From CAWJEL01 sp964647255 (lineage in GTDB: Bacteria > Chloroflexota > Anaerolineae > CG2-30-64-16): a DNA stretch of 57,093 nt. How positions within the stretch are numbered: position 1 is the stretch's first letter; every line of letters starts with the position of its first letter. The notes beneath the pieces were generated by a model. It saw only the letters and a program-made list of their open reading frames with translations. It made no database searches and was not told the DNA's origin. Positions 25,964-35,355 of this stretch are shown one piece after another. Made by a program: the position numbers and the translations under genes. The stretch is from assembly GCA_964647255.1 (NCBI GenBank), contig CAZYGI010000020.1:1-57093 (forward strand), in the 5' to 3' direction.

Positions 25964-27445
25964 TCAGGGTAAATTTGTCGCACCCATCAGGTACCGATCG
26001 CATTCCCGCGCCGCGCCGCGCCCCTCGTTGATCGCCCAGACCACCAGGCTTTGTCCGCGGCGCATGTCGCCGGCCGCGAAGATGCCAGGCACGCTCGTGG
26101 CAAACTTGCCATAGTCGGCCCGCACGTTCGAGCGGGCGTCCTGCGCCAGGCCGAGCTGCTCGATCAGCGTCCGCTCCGGCCCCAGGAACCCCATCGCCAG
26201 CAGCACCAGGTGCGCGGGCCAGCGCTGCTCAGTGCCGGGCAGCTCCCGGAAGCTGGGGCGGCCGTCGGTCTGCCCCCATTCGACCCGCACGGTGTGCACT
26301 TCCTGCACCCGGCCGGCCGCGTCGCCGACGAAACGCTTGGTGAGGATCCCGAACTCGCGCGGGTCCCGGCCAAAGAGCTCCCGCGCCTCCTCCTGGCCGT
26401 AATCGGTGCGGAAGGTGCGCGGCCACTCGGGCCACGGGTTATCGGCTGGACGCACGTTCGGCGGCCGAGACATGATCTCCAACTGCGCGATGCTCGTGCA
26501 GCCGTGGCGGAGCGACGCGCCCACGCAGTCGGTGCCCGTGTCGCCGCCGCCGATCACCACCACGGCCTTGTGCCGCGCCGAGATCCATTCGCCCGGCTCC
26601 ATCTCGGCGCCAAGCAGGTTACGCGTGTCGGCGCGGAGGAAGTCCATCGCAAAATGGATGCCCTTGAGGCCGCGGCCCTCCACCGGCAGATCGCGCGGCT
26701 TCGTCGCACCTCCGCAAAGCACGATGGCGTCGTATTCCTCTCGAAGCTGGCTGGCGGACAGGGTCTTGCCGACCTCGGTGTTCGTCACGAATTCGACGCC
26801 TTCCGCCCGCATCAAATCAATTCGGCGCTGGACGACCTCCTTGTCGAGCTTCATGTTAGGGATGCCGTACATCAGCAGCCCGCCGATCCGGTCGGCGCGC
26901 TCGTAGACCGTCACCAGGTGGCCGGCCTTGTTGAGCTGATCCGCGGCGGCCAGCCCAGCCGGGCCGGAGCCGACCACGGCCACGCGCTTGCCGGTGCGCT
27001 CGGCCGGCGGCCGCGGCGCGATCCAGCCCTCAGCAAAGCCGCGCTCGATGATGGCGTGCTCGATCTGCTTGATCGTGACCGCCTCCTCGTGCAGCGACAG
27101 CGTGCAGGAGCCCTCGCACGGCGCGGGGCACACGCGGCCGGTGAACTCCGGGAAGTTGTTGGTGCGCAGCAGACGCTTGAGCGCCTCCTCCCACAGCCCG
27201 CGATACACCAGGCTGTTCCATTCGGGGATCAGGTTGTTGATCGGGCACCCCGACGCCATGCCGCTGAGCAGCGTGCCGGTGTGGCAGAAGGGGGTGCCGC
27301 AGCTCATGCAGCGGGCGGCCTGTGTGCGCAGCTTCTCCTCCGGCAGCGCCAGGTGCATTTCGAGGTAGTCCAGCGAACGTACGCCGGGCAGCCGGTCACC
27401 GCCCAGCTCGCGGGAGTATTCCATAAAGCCTGTGGGTTTGCTCAT
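25964..27445 (-). CDS. gltD: Glutamate synthase small (beta) subunit
   Basis: Carries electrons from NADPH to the large subunit for glutamate formation from glutamine and 2-oxoglutarate. About 493 residues from the ATG at 27445 (GAGGA site). N-terminal Cys-rich region for two [4Fe-4S] clusters (ARCMSCGTPFCHTG, GCPINNLIPEWN, RVCPAPCEGSC), then the FAD-binding GSGPAGLAAADQL and NADPH-binding VVIGGGDTGTDC loops, and a C-terminal FAAGDMRRGQSLVVWAI. It lies downstream of gltB, separated by a repeat-rich spacer of about 370 bases that could lower its expression relative to gltB. Confidence 0.97.
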   Translation of the reverse strand: MSKPTGFMEYSRELGGDRLPGVRSLDYLEMHLALPEEKLRTQAARCMSCGTPFCHTGTLLSGMASGCPINNLIPEWNSLVYRGLWEEALKRLLRTNNFPEFTGRVCPAPCEGSCTLSLHEEAVTIKQIEHAIIERGFAEGWIAPRPPAERTGKRVAVVGSGPAGLAAADQLNKAGHLVTVYERADRIGGLLMYGIPNMKLDKEVVQRRIDLMRAEGVEFVTNTEVGKTLSASQLREEYDAIVLCGGATKPRDLPVEGRGLKGIHFAMDFLRADTRNLLGAEMEPGEWISARHKAVVVIGGGDTGTDCVGASLRHGCTSIAQLEIMSRPPNVRPADNPWPEWPRTFRTDYGQEEARELFGRDPREFGILTKRFVGDAAGRVQEVHTVRVEWGQTDGRPSFRELPGTEQRWPAHLVLLAMGFLGPERTLIEQLGLAQDARSNVRADYGKFATSVPGIFAAGDMRRGQSLVVWAINEGRGAARECDRYLMGATNLP

Positions 27446-27460
27446 ATCGGTCCTCTTTGG

Positions 27461-27800
27461 GCTTCCGATTGTTATTCTGAGACACCCATGCCGCGTTGGC
27501 GGCATGCGCCCGGCAAGAAACTCACGGGCGAGAGATGTTTCGGCACTTAATTCAGAAAAGCTTAGCAATTGTCATCCTGAGCGGATAGACTTTGCAGGTC
27601 AACGTATCACTTGAGTCTGATCGTGTCTCAGCATGACACCTTGACGGTTGTGGACAGAGCGAAGGATCTCGTGCGCGACCGAGATGTTTCACTGACGACT
27701 CGCCGTAACGCACCTTGAGCCGTTAACCCGTTCAACATGACACGAGTTTTTTGTCTGGACGCATCTCGTCCCAGCGGGATGCGGAGCCCGGAATGACATC
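27461..27800. repeat. Degenerate copies of the GTCATCCTGAGCG dispersed repeat in the gltB-gltD spacer
   Basis: The spacer (27446-27818) holds no gene I can support. It contains fragments of the dispersed repeat also seen at 8753-8888: GTTATTCTGAG (about 27470), GTCATCCTGAGCGGA (27571-27585), GAGCGAAGGATCTCG (about 27657-27671) with the facing CGAGATGTTTC (about 27680-27690), and GGAATGACATCC near 27790. Arms of several copies appear interleaved, as if one element had inserted into another and then decayed. Confidence 0.65.
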
Positions 27801-27818
27801 CGCTTCTGTCAACTTGTG

Positions 27819-30800
27819 CTAATTTCCCGACACCCTGGCCGCGTCTGCCTTATTTAGCTCAAATGCAGCCATGACCGCGGCGTCGCCGCTCAGCCCGGCG
27901 CGTTGGACGTCCTGCATCGCTTGCAGCATCCGCTTGTAATCCCGCGGCATCACCTTGACGAAGTGCGTCAGGATCGCATCCCAGTGGGCCAGGACGTCGC
28001 GGCCGCGCTCACTGCCTGTGGCCGCGACGTGGCACGCGATCATCCCCTTGACCTCGGCGGCCTCGTCCGGCGCCATGCGTTCCAGATCCACCATGTCGCG
28101 GTTGCAGTGCGCGGGGAAGTCACCCGTTTGGTCCAGCACATAGGCGATGCCGCCTGACATGCCGGCGCCGAAGTTGCGGCCGGTTGCGCCGAGTACGACC
28201 ACCCGGCCGCCGGTCATGTATTCGCAGCCGTGATCGCCCACCGCCTCCACCACCGCGTGCACGCCGCTGTTGCGGACGCAGAACCGCTCGCCGGCCATCC
28301 CGCGGATGTACGCCTGGCCGCTGGTCGCGCCGTAAAACGCCACGTTGCCGATGATAATGTTTGCTTCCGGGACAAAAACGGCGTTCTCCGGCGGCCGCAC
28401 GATAATCTGACCGCCCGACAGCCCCTTGCCGACGTAGTCGTTGGCATCCCCTTCAAGCTCCAGGGTGATGCCGGGCGGCAGGAACGCGCCAAAGCTCTGG
28501 CCGGCCGAGCCCTGGAAGTGAAGATGGATCGTGTCGGCGGGCAGGCCGTTTGCGCCGCAACGTCGCGTCACCTCGCTGCCCAGCATCGTGCCGGTCACCC
28601 GGTTGGCGTTGCGGATCGGCAGCGTCGCCCGCACTGGCTCGCCCCGTTCGAGCGCGGGCTGGCACAGCGGGATGAGCACCTGAGCATCCAGCGTCTGCTC
28701 CAGCTCATGGTTCTGGCTGATCTGACAGTAGCGGCCGACCGAGGTCGGCACGCGCGGCCGGGCCAAAATGCGCGCCAGGTCCACCGTCGTCGCCTTCCAG
28801 TGATCCATGTTGCGCCGCGGGACCAGCTTGTCGGTGCGGCCCACCATCTCGTTGAAGGTGCGGAACCCGAGCCGGGCCATGGTCTCGCGCACCTCGCGCG
28901 CAACGAAGCGCATGAAGTTCACCACGTAGTCCGGGTCACCGCGGAAGTTCTTGCGCAGCTCCGGGTTCTGCGTGGCGACGCCGACCGGGCAGGTGTCCAG
29001 GTGGCAGACGCGCATCATGGTGCAGCCGAGCGTGACCAGCGGCGCGGTGGCAAAGCCGAATTCCTCCGCGCCCAGGAGCGCCGCGATGACGACGTCCCGG
29101 CCCGTTTTGAGCTGGCCGTCGGTCTCCAGCCGGACGCGGCTGCGCAGGTTGTTCACCAGCAGCGTCTGGTGCGTCTCGGCGACGGCCAGCTCCCAGGGCA
29201 ACCCCGCGTGTTTGATGCCGGTCTGCGGCGAGGCGCCGGTGCCGCCGTCGAAGCCGCTCACCAGGATCACGTCGGCGTGGCCCTTCGCCACGCCGGCCGC
29301 GATGGTGCCCACGCCGACCTCTGATACCAGCTTGACGCTGATCCGGGCGCGCGGGTTGGCATTTTTCAGGTCGTAAATCAGCTCGGCCAGGTCCTCGATG
29401 GAGTAGATGTCATGGTGCGGTGGGGGCGAGATCAGTCCGACGCCGGGCGTCGAGAGCCGCACCCGGGCGATCCAGGGATAGACCTTGCGGCCGGGCAACT
29501 GGCCGCCCTCACCGGGCTTTGCGCCCTGCGCGATCTTGATCTGAATCTCCTGGGCATTGTTCAAATAGAAGCTGGTGACGCCGAAGCGGCCCGAAGCCAC
29601 CTGCTTGATCGCACTGGAGCGCCGGTCGCCGTTGGCGTTCGGCAGGTAGCGCGCCGGGTCCTCGCCGCCTTCGCCGGAGTTGCTCTTGCCGCCGATACGG
29701 TTCATGGCGATCGCCAGCGCCTCGTGCGCCTCCGGGCTGATCGAGCCGTAGGACATCGCACCGGTGCGGAAGCGCTTGCAGATCGCGTCCACCGATTCGA
29801 CCTCGTTCAAGGGCACCGGCTGCGGCGCGACGAAGTCCAGCAGATGCCGCAGCGTGACCGGCGTCCGGTCCTGCTCGTTGATCAGCGTCGCGTATTCCTG
29901 GTAGGTGGCATAGTTGCCCGTGCGACACGCGACCTGGAGCTTGTGGATCGTCAGCGGGTTGAAGTTGTGGTGCTCGCCGTCGGAGCGCCACTGGTACAGG
30001 CCGCCGGTTTCCAACACGGCCGCGGCCGCCCCGCGCTGTGCGAACGCGGCCCGGTGCCGCTGCAGCGTCTCCTCCGCAAGGATCGCGATCCCTGCGCCGC
30101 CCACGCGCGACGATGTGCCGGTGAAGTAGCGATCCACCACACCCTGTTCCAGCCCCAGCGCCTCAAAGATTTGCGCGCCGCGGTAACCATCCACGGTGCA
30201 GATGCCCATCTTCGACATCACTTTGATCACGCCCTTGACCGCCGCCTTGAGGTAACGGCTCTGCGCCTCCTCCGCGGTGACGCCGGTCAGCAGGCCCTGG
30301 CGCACCATGTCGGCCAGGGTTTCCAGGGCCAGGTAGGGATTGATCGCGCCCGCGCCGTAGCCGAGCAGCAAGGCGAAATGGTGAATCTCGCGCGGCTCGC
30401 CTGACTCCACGACCAGACCGACGCGCGTGCGGCTGCCCTGACGGACCAGATGGTGGTGGATGCCGGCCAACGCCAATAGCGCGGGGATGGCCGCATGGTC
30501 GCGATCCACCCCGCGATCCGACAAGACCAGGATGTTGGCGCCCGCCTCCACCGCCCGATCCGCGGCTGCGAACAGCGCATCCAGCGCCTGGGCCATGGGA
30601 ACTGACTTATCGTTGCGGTTAGGGCCGAGGGTGAGGTCGCCCCACTCAGCCTTCGCCTCGCCTGCGGGATCGCCGCCCACCACCAGGGGTGAGCCGCTCC
30701 AGGGCGCCTTCGCCGCCGCCGTCTGAATCCCTCGCACCGTGGCGCCGCCTCTGGTGGCCGGCTGCGGCTTGAAGATCTCACCCGTATCCGCCGGAAACAG

Positions 30801-32588
30801 GGTGGACAACGTCACCGACTTCAGGCCCGGCAGATCCACCTGGCTCAGCCGGGCAAGCTGCTCATCGCTCAGGATCGGCTTGGGGAGTTTCAAGCCCCGG
30901 CAGCTCGCCGGCTCCGGGGCCAGCAGGTTGCGCTCCGACCCCAGCGCGACGCCCGCACCGATGACGATCTCCTCGCGCAACGCATCAATCGGCGGGTTGG
31001 TGACCTGGGCGAAGAGCTGATGGAAGTAGTTGTAGAGGGGCTGCGGTTTTTGCGACAGCACAGCCAGCGGGGTGTCGTTGCCCATTGAACCGATCGGCTC
31101 CACGCCGTCGCGCCCCATCGGGCCAAGGATCATGTTAAGATCCTCGAACGTATAGCCGAACGCCTGCTGGCGCTGAAGCAGCGTGGCGCGCGCCGGCTGA
31201 GCCGGTGCGGCCATCGCAGGAAGGTCCTCCAACGCGACCATTTGCTCGTCCAGCCACCGGCGATACGGCTGCGCCGCGGCGACTTCTTCCTTAATCTCGG
31301 CGTCGGTCATCAGGCGATGCGCCGCGGTGTCCACCAGCAGCATCTTGCCCGGCTGCAGCCGGCCCTTCAGCACCACCTCCTCGGCCGGGGTGTCCAGCAC
31401 GCCGACCTCGGAGGCAAGGACGACCAGGTTGTCCTTCGTCAGGTAGTAGCGCGAGGGCCGCAGCCCGTTCCGGTCGAGGGTTGCGCCGACGGTCACGCCG
31501 TCCGAGAAAACGACCGAAGCGGGACCATCCCACGGCTCCATGAGACAGCTATGATACTCGTAGAACGCGCGGCGCGCGACGCTCATCTCATGATCGTGCT
31601 CCCACGGCTCCGGGATCATCATCATCATTGCGTGGGCGATCGAGCGGCCGCCGAGCACGAGCAGCTCCAGCACATTGTCGAACATCGCCGAATCGCTGCC
31701 GTCGGGGTCAATGATGGGCAGCAGCTTGGGCAGGTCGGCGCCGAACAACTCGGACGATAGCATCTTCTCCCGCGCGTTCATCCAGTTAAGGTTGCCGCGG
31801 ATCGTGTTGATCTCGCCGTTGTGGAGCATGTAGCGGAAAGGCTGCGAACGGGCCCAGCTCGGGAAGGTGTTGGTGCTGAAGCGGGAGTGGATCATCGCCA
31901 ATGCGGTGTCCATGGCCGGGTCAGCCAGGTCCGGGTAGAACTCCTCCAACTGCTGCGAGGTCAGCATCCCTTTGTAGACAATGGTCTTGCACGACAGACT
32001 GGGGATGTAGAACTGATCGCTGCCCGGTAATCCTGACCGGCGCACTGCGTGCTCGGCGAGCTGGCGGATGACATAGAGCTTGCGCTCGAACGCCAGGCCG
32101 TCGGTGATCTCCGCGCTCCGGCCGATGAAGACCTGGCGCACGGCCGGTTCGCCCGCCTGGGCCGTTGCGCCGAGCGTGCTGTCGTCCGTCGGTACGGTGC
32201 GCCAACCCAGCACCATCTGCCCCAGCTCGCGCACCACATTCTCGAAGGTCTTCTCGCACGCGGCGCGCTGCTGGGGGTTGCGCGGCAGGTAGATCATGCC
32301 GACGCCATAGGCGCCCGGTGCAGGCAGCGTGATCCCGACCTCAGCGCAAACCTTGGCGAAAAAGGCGTGTGGCATCTGGAACAAGACGCCCGCGCCGTCG
32401 CCGGTGTTCGGCTCGCAGCCGCACGCACCTCGGTGGCGCAGGTTCACCAGCACCGTCAACGCGTGGCGCAGGATCCGGTTCGAGCGCCGGCCCTCGATGT
32501 CGGCCACAAAACCGACGCCGCAGGCCGCACGCTCCTGCCGCGGATCGTAAAGCGTGTCCTTCAACAGATTTGGGTCGGGCACGTACAT
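27819..32588 (-). CDS. gltB: Glutamate synthase large (alpha) subunit
   Basis: 1589 residues, slightly above the usual 1480-1530. A short propeptide precedes the N-terminal nucleophile Cys23 (RAACGVGF), which hydrolyses glutamine. The FMN-binding synthase domain has GEGGEDPARY, KPGEGGQLPG and FDGGTGASPQTG segments. Three cysteines of the [3Fe-4S] cluster appear in GCTMMRVCHLDTCPVG. The C-terminal GXGXG-type beta helix (GGQIIVRPPENA, GGRVVVLGATGRNFGAGMSGG) is complete. The start has an AGAGG site. An extra low-complexity segment of about 55 residues lies at the end of the central domain (about 30600-30800). With gltD it forms the NADPH-dependent ammonia-assimilation enzyme. Confidence 0.97.
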   Translation of the reverse strand: MYVPDPNLLKDTLYDPRQERAACGVGFVADIEGRRSNRILRHALTVLVNLRHRGACGCEPNTGDGAGVLFQMPHAFFAKVCAEVGITLPAPGAYGVGMIYLPRNPQQRAACEKTFENVVRELGQMVLGWRTVPTDDSTLGATAQAGEPAVRQVFIGRSAEITDGLAFERKLYVIRQLAEHAVRRSGLPGSDQFYIPSLSCKTIVYKGMLTSQQLEEFYPDLADPAMDTALAMIHSRFSTNTFPSWARSQPFRYMLHNGEINTIRGNLNWMNAREKMLSSELFGADLPKLLPIIDPDGSDSAMFDNVLELLVLGGRSIAHAMMMMIPEPWEHDHEMSVARRAFYEYHSCLMEPWDGPASVVFSDGVTVGATLDRNGLRPSRYYLTKDNLVVLASEVGVLDTPAEEVVLKGRLQPGKMLLVDTAAHRLMTDAEIKEEVAAAQPYRRWLDEQMVALEDLPAMAAPAQPARATLLQRQQAFGYTFEDLNMILGPMGRDGVEPIGSMGNDTPLAVLSQKPQPLYNYFHQLFAQVTNPPIDALREEIVIGAGVALGSERNLLAPEPASCRGLKLPKPILSDEQLARLSQVDLPGLKSVTLSTLFPADTGEIFKPQPATRGGATVRGIQTAAAKAPWSGSPLVVGGDPAGEAKAEWGDLTLGPNRNDKSVPMAQALDALFAAADRAVEAGANILVLSDRGVDRDHAAIPALLALAGIHHHLVRQGSRTRVGLVVESGEPREIHHFALLLGYGAGAINPYLALETLADMVRQGLLTGVTAEEAQSRYLKAAVKGVIKVMSKMGICTVDGYRGAQIFEALGLEQGVVDRYFTGTSSRVGGAGIAILAEETLQRHRAAFAQRGAAAAVLETGGLYQWRSDGEHHNFNPLTIHKLQVACRTGNYATYQEYATLINEQDRTPVTLRHLLDFVAPQPVPLNEVESVDAICKRFRTGAMSYGSISPEAHEALAIAMNRIGGKSNSGEGGEDPARYLPNANGDRRSSAIKQVASGRFGVTSFYLNNAQEIQIKIAQGAKPGEGGQLPGRKVYPWIARVRLSTPGVGLISPPPHHDIYSIEDLAELIYDLKNANPRARISVKLVSEVGVGTIAAGVAKGHADVILVSGFDGGTGASPQTGIKHAGLPWELAVAETHQTLLVNNLRSRVRLETDGQLKTGRDVVIAALLGAEEFGFATAPLVTLGCTMMRVCHLDTCPVGVATQNPELRKNFRGDPDYVVNFMRFVAREVRETMARLGFRTFNEMVGRTDKLVPRRNMDHWKATTVDLARILARPRVPTSVGRYCQISQNHELEQTLDAQVLIPLCQPALERGEPVRATLPIRNANRVTGTMLGSEVTRRCGANGLPADTIHLHFQGSAGQSFGAFLPPGITLELEGDANDYVGKGLSGGQIIVRPPENAVFVPEANIIIGNVAFYGATSGQAYIRGMAGERFCVRNSGVHAVVEAVGDHGCEYMTGGRVVVLGATGRNFGAGMSGGIAYVLDQTGDFPAHCNRDMVDLERMAPDEAAEVKGMIACHVAATGSERGRDVLAHWDAILTHFVKVMPRDYKRMLQAMQDVQRAGLSGDAAVMAAFELNKADAARVSGN

Positions 32589-32809
32589 AAAAACCTCTTG
32601 TGATTGCAGGGTGGTCCGGGCGGATTAAATACAAAGGCCACCCGAAACGCAGCAGTGCGTGGGTAGCCTCTTCTTCGAGCCAGAGAAACGACCGGAACGC
32701 CGTGGCTTTTATCATAGGTGCCAGCAAAAGTCAAACGCGCTTTCGGCCCCAGCCCCGGCCCATCGGCCAGCGCGAGGATTTCGGCCGTGTCCCGCGCGCG
32801 GCAGGGGAT

Positions 32810-32839
32810 TTGGCGGGCCGGTCAGCGATCTGGTAAGAT
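32810..32839 (+). promoter_or_regulatory. Predicted promoter of the RfaE-like kinase gene
   Basis: TTGGCG (32810-32815), an 18-base spacer and TAAGAT (32834-32839) preceded by TGG, an extended -10. It lies 20 bases before the start codon. The remaining gltB-kinase spacer (32589-32809) shows no supported gene. Confidence 0.6.
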
Positions 32840-32859
32840 GGCAGCAAAGGAGCATTCCA

Positions 32860-33798
32860 ATGGACACTGATCGCCTGAACACCCTCCGCGCCCGTTTCCC
32901 CGCGCTGACCCTGCTGATCGTCGGCGATTTTTCCCTGGACAGAGAATTGATCACCGAGCCGGCGGGGACCGCCATCTTGCCGGAGACCGGGCCGGAGGTG
33001 CACCAGGTGGCGGAGGTGCGCTGCCGGCCCGGCGCCGCGGGCATGGTCGCCGACAGCCTACGGAGATTGGGAGTCAGCGCCATCGCGCTGGGCGTCGTCG
33101 GGGACGATGGCGAGGGATTTGAACTGATCCGGGAACTGTGGAAGGTTGGGGTGGACGTGGATTCGTTGATCGTCCGGCCCGAACGTCGTACGCTCGCCAC
33201 CCTCAAGCCGAGGCCGCGCGGGGCGGCGCACGAATGGACCCGACTGGACATCAGAGACCGCACGCCGCTGCCGACCCAGGCGGAGGATCAGGTCATCAAA
33301 ACGCTGCGCGGCCTGCTCCCGCGCGTCCACGGCGTGATCATCGCCGACTGGGTGCCGGAGGCCGACTGCGGCGTGATCACCGAGCGGGTGCGCGACGAGC
33401 TCTGTTCGTTGGCCCAGGCCTACCCGACCGTGGTCTTCCTCGCCGACTCACGGGCGCGCATCGGCCTGTTCCACGACGTGATGCTGGCGCCTGAGGCTGG
33501 AGAGGCGATCCGGGCGGTCGAACCCGGAGCGGGCGGCCCCCCCGCCCGCGCTGCCGCCGAAGCCGCCGCGGCCGCGCTCTACACCAAGGCGGGCCAGCCG
33601 GTCTTCCTGGAGCTGGGCAGCGACGGCATCCTGGTCTGCCACGCCGACGGCCCGACGCCCGTCGCACCCTCGGCGAACGACCGGCCGGAGCGCGCCGCGG
33701 CGCGGGACGCGATGCTGGCCGCGCTCACTGCGGCGCTGTGCGCCGGCGCCACCGCGCCCGAAGCCGCGCAAATCGCCGTGCGTTCGTGGGGAGCGTAG
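32860..33798 (+). CDS. RfaE-like PfkB-fold carbohydrate kinase, divergent active site
   Basis: About 312 residues from the ATG at 32860 (AAAGGAG site); the upstream extension of the frame contains the promoter and is rejected. The N-terminus (LTLLIVGDFSLDRELI), the VAEVRCRPGAAGMVADSLRRLG region and GVVGDDGEGFELIRELWKVGVD match the RfaE/HldE kinase branch. In place of the usual GAGD anion-hole/catalytic motif it reads AAARDAMLAALTAAL: the Asp is kept but both glycines are lost. Activity is therefore doubtful or altered. No cytidylyltransferase domain is attached. The gene stands alone, convergent with the isomerase gene. Confidence 0.75.
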   Translation: MDTDRLNTLRARFPALTLLIVGDFSLDRELITEPAGTAILPETGPEVHQVAEVRCRPGAAGMVADSLRRLGVSAIALGVVGDDGEGFELIRELWKVGVDVDSLIVRPERRTLATLKPRPRGAAHEWTRLDIRDRTPLPTQAEDQVIKTLRGLLPRVHGVIIADWVPEADCGVITERVRDELCSLAQAYPTVVFLADSRARIGLFHDVMLAPEAGEAIRAVEPGAGGPPARAAAEAAAAALYTKAGQPVFLELGSDGILVCHADGPTPVAPSANDRPERAAARDAMLAALTAALCAGATAPEAAQIAVRSWGA

Positions 33799-33935
33799 AG
33801 CGTGGAGAGTAGAGCGTGGAGCGTGGAGCGTGGGCAGCACGCTCTCCACTCCACGCCCTCCGCCCTCCGCTCTCCACTCCACGCCCTCCGCCCTCCGCTC
33901 TCCGCCCTCCGCTCCACGCCCTCCGCTCCATGCCC
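33799..33935. repeat. Polypurine/polypyrimidine word repeat between convergent genes
   Basis: The whole spacer is repetitive. It begins immediately after the TAG of the kinase gene with GAGCGTGGA-type words (about 33799-33836), then switches strand sense to CTCCACGCCCTCCGCC-type words up to the isomerase stop. The two halves are partly complementary and can fold. A 28-base unit with the words ACTCCACGCCCTCC and GCCCTCCGCTCTCC repeats twice in tandem, then decays into shorter CCCTCCGCTC units. Confidence 0.8.
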
Positions 33936-35336
33936 TCAGCGCTGCGGCAGCGCCACCTTGTAGCCCAGGTAGCGGTCAAGCGCCTCGGCCACCGGCGCAA
34001 CGATCCGGCCAGGAGTGAGGCCCACGTGATGGCGGAAGCCGTTGACGCCGATGAAGTGAAGCACGTCCTGGAGTTGCGGAATCTCGGCCACGCCGGCCAC
34101 GCCAAAGAAGTCCGCCGGGATCGGGTCGTCCGTGAAGCGGCCTTCGCCCAGGTAGACCCGTGACTCGCCGTTGAATGTCATCAGGCTGCCGAACGTGAAA
34201 TCGGTTGGCTTGAGCCGACCCTGGTTGCACCCGAAGCCGCACCCGGCGCGCAGGATCAGGTGATCCGTCACCCGGCCGCCCGGCTGCATCAACGACGCGG
34301 GCGCCGGCCCGCAGTGGAACAGGATGCACTTGTCATCCGCTTCCGCGTAGTTGTTGTTCCAGTCCAGCAGCGTCACCGCAGCGTCCGACGCGAGCTCGAA
34401 CGCATGCATCATCACCGCGTTGGCGATGTCCACCTCGCAGGCGCCCGCGACGCCACGGTCGCTCAGCTCACCCATCAGCACACACGGCGAGATGTCGAGC
34501 TCGTTTTGCAGCTCCTCCCAACAGCGGATGGCGTACGCGTCAAGCTGGAACTCATCCACGATGTTGTCCAGCACCACGCCCAGGCGCACCAGGTTGTCCA
34601 TCGGCCCCGCGGGCACCGCGGCGAAGGATGTGTACGCGTGGAGTTTCGCGGCCTTATCGCGGTACGCCGCGCTGTCCGGCGCGACTTTGCGCACACGGCC
34701 GAGCACGTCGGCCAGGTCCAGTGTCTCCACGGTGACGCCGCGGCGCTGAAGCGCGACCTCGTCCACGCGCACCGTCTTGAACGGCGTGGTGCGCGCACCG
34801 AGCGCACCGACGCGCGTCCGCCGCAGCCCCTTCACCACGCGGCACACCCGGTCGAAGTGGTCAATATTCGCGGTAAAGCGCGGACTCGTCGGGCTCACCA
34901 CATGCGGCCTGAGCGTGGTGAACTTGATGTCGTTCTGGAAGAAGACGTCCATCATGGACAGCTTGCCGCAGAACGAGTCGCGGCGCAGGGCAGGGCCCAT
35001 CTTGTCCATATCGTCGGGGTACGCGTGAATCAGGATCGGCACACCGGCGTCCTGGAGCGCGGCCGCACCGCCGTTCTCGTCGCCAAAGTTGGGCAGCGAG
35101 AGGATCACGCCGTCGAACTTGCCGCGATTCTGCTCCAGGAAGGCGGCGAACCTGGCCCCCTCCTGGATCGTTTCCACCGCGCCGTGGCGGGTGGCCGTCT
35201 CGTCCAGGGCGATGACTTTGTGGCCGAGGCCTTCCAGCGTTGCGATCAGCTCGGCGCGCGCGCCGGCAATGAGGGACGCGGGGAAGAAGCCCCGGTTGCC
35301 CAGGTAAAGGGCGAAGGTGGATTTGGGTGCGGACAT
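33936..35336 (-). CDS. L-fucose/L-arabinose isomerase-family protein
   Basis: 466 residues, similar to the fucose isomerase C-terminal family. The ATG at 35336 follows CAGGAG. N-terminal Rossmann-like region (KFDGVILSLPNFGDENGGAAAL), a central SFCGKLSMMDVFFQND segment, and a C-terminal domain with CWEELQNELDISPCVLMGELSDRG, a conserved acidic metal-ligand pattern, and FGSLMTFNGESRVYLGEG. The family isomerises aldoses to ketoses with a divalent metal, but many members have other substrates. It is near an FGGY kinase and a class II aldolase, which together would make an isomerase-kinase-aldolase route. Confidence 0.75.
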   Translation of the reverse strand: MSAPKSTFALYLGNRGFFPASLIAGARAELIATLEGLGHKVIALDETATRHGAVETIQEGARFAAFLEQNRGKFDGVILSLPNFGDENGGAAALQDAGVPILIHAYPDDMDKMGPALRRDSFCGKLSMMDVFFQNDIKFTTLRPHVVSPTSPRFTANIDHFDRVCRVVKGLRRTRVGALGARTTPFKTVRVDEVALQRRGVTVETLDLADVLGRVRKVAPDSAAYRDKAAKLHAYTSFAAVPAGPMDNLVRLGVVLDNIVDEFQLDAYAIRCWEELQNELDISPCVLMGELSDRGVAGACEVDIANAVMMHAFELASDAAVTLLDWNNNYAEADDKCILFHCGPAPASLMQPGGRVTDHLILRAGCGFGCNQGRLKPTDFTFGSLMTFNGESRVYLGEGRFTDDPIPADFFGVAGVAEIPQLQDVLHFIGVNGFRHHVGLTPGRIVAPVAEALDRYLGYKVALPQR

Positions 35337-35355
35337 GCGATGGTCTCCTGACGAA

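Noticed and set aside
26051..27550. 499-residue plus-strand open frame
   Set aside because: Antisense to gltD, no recognisable domain, Arg/His-rich.
32341..32727. Minus-strand open frame beginning MLAPMIKATAF upstream of gltB, considered as a leader peptide
   Set aside because: It runs deep into gltB in another frame, has no terminator-antiterminator structure and lacks a run of regulatory codons.
32589..32809. Glutamine-type riboswitch upstream of gltB
   Set aside because: I looked for known glnA-type motifs and saw no convincing match to their conserved positions.
33799..33935. Possible CRISPR-like array
   Set aside because: Repeats are contiguous and degenerate, with no constant-length unique spacers and no cas genes nearby.
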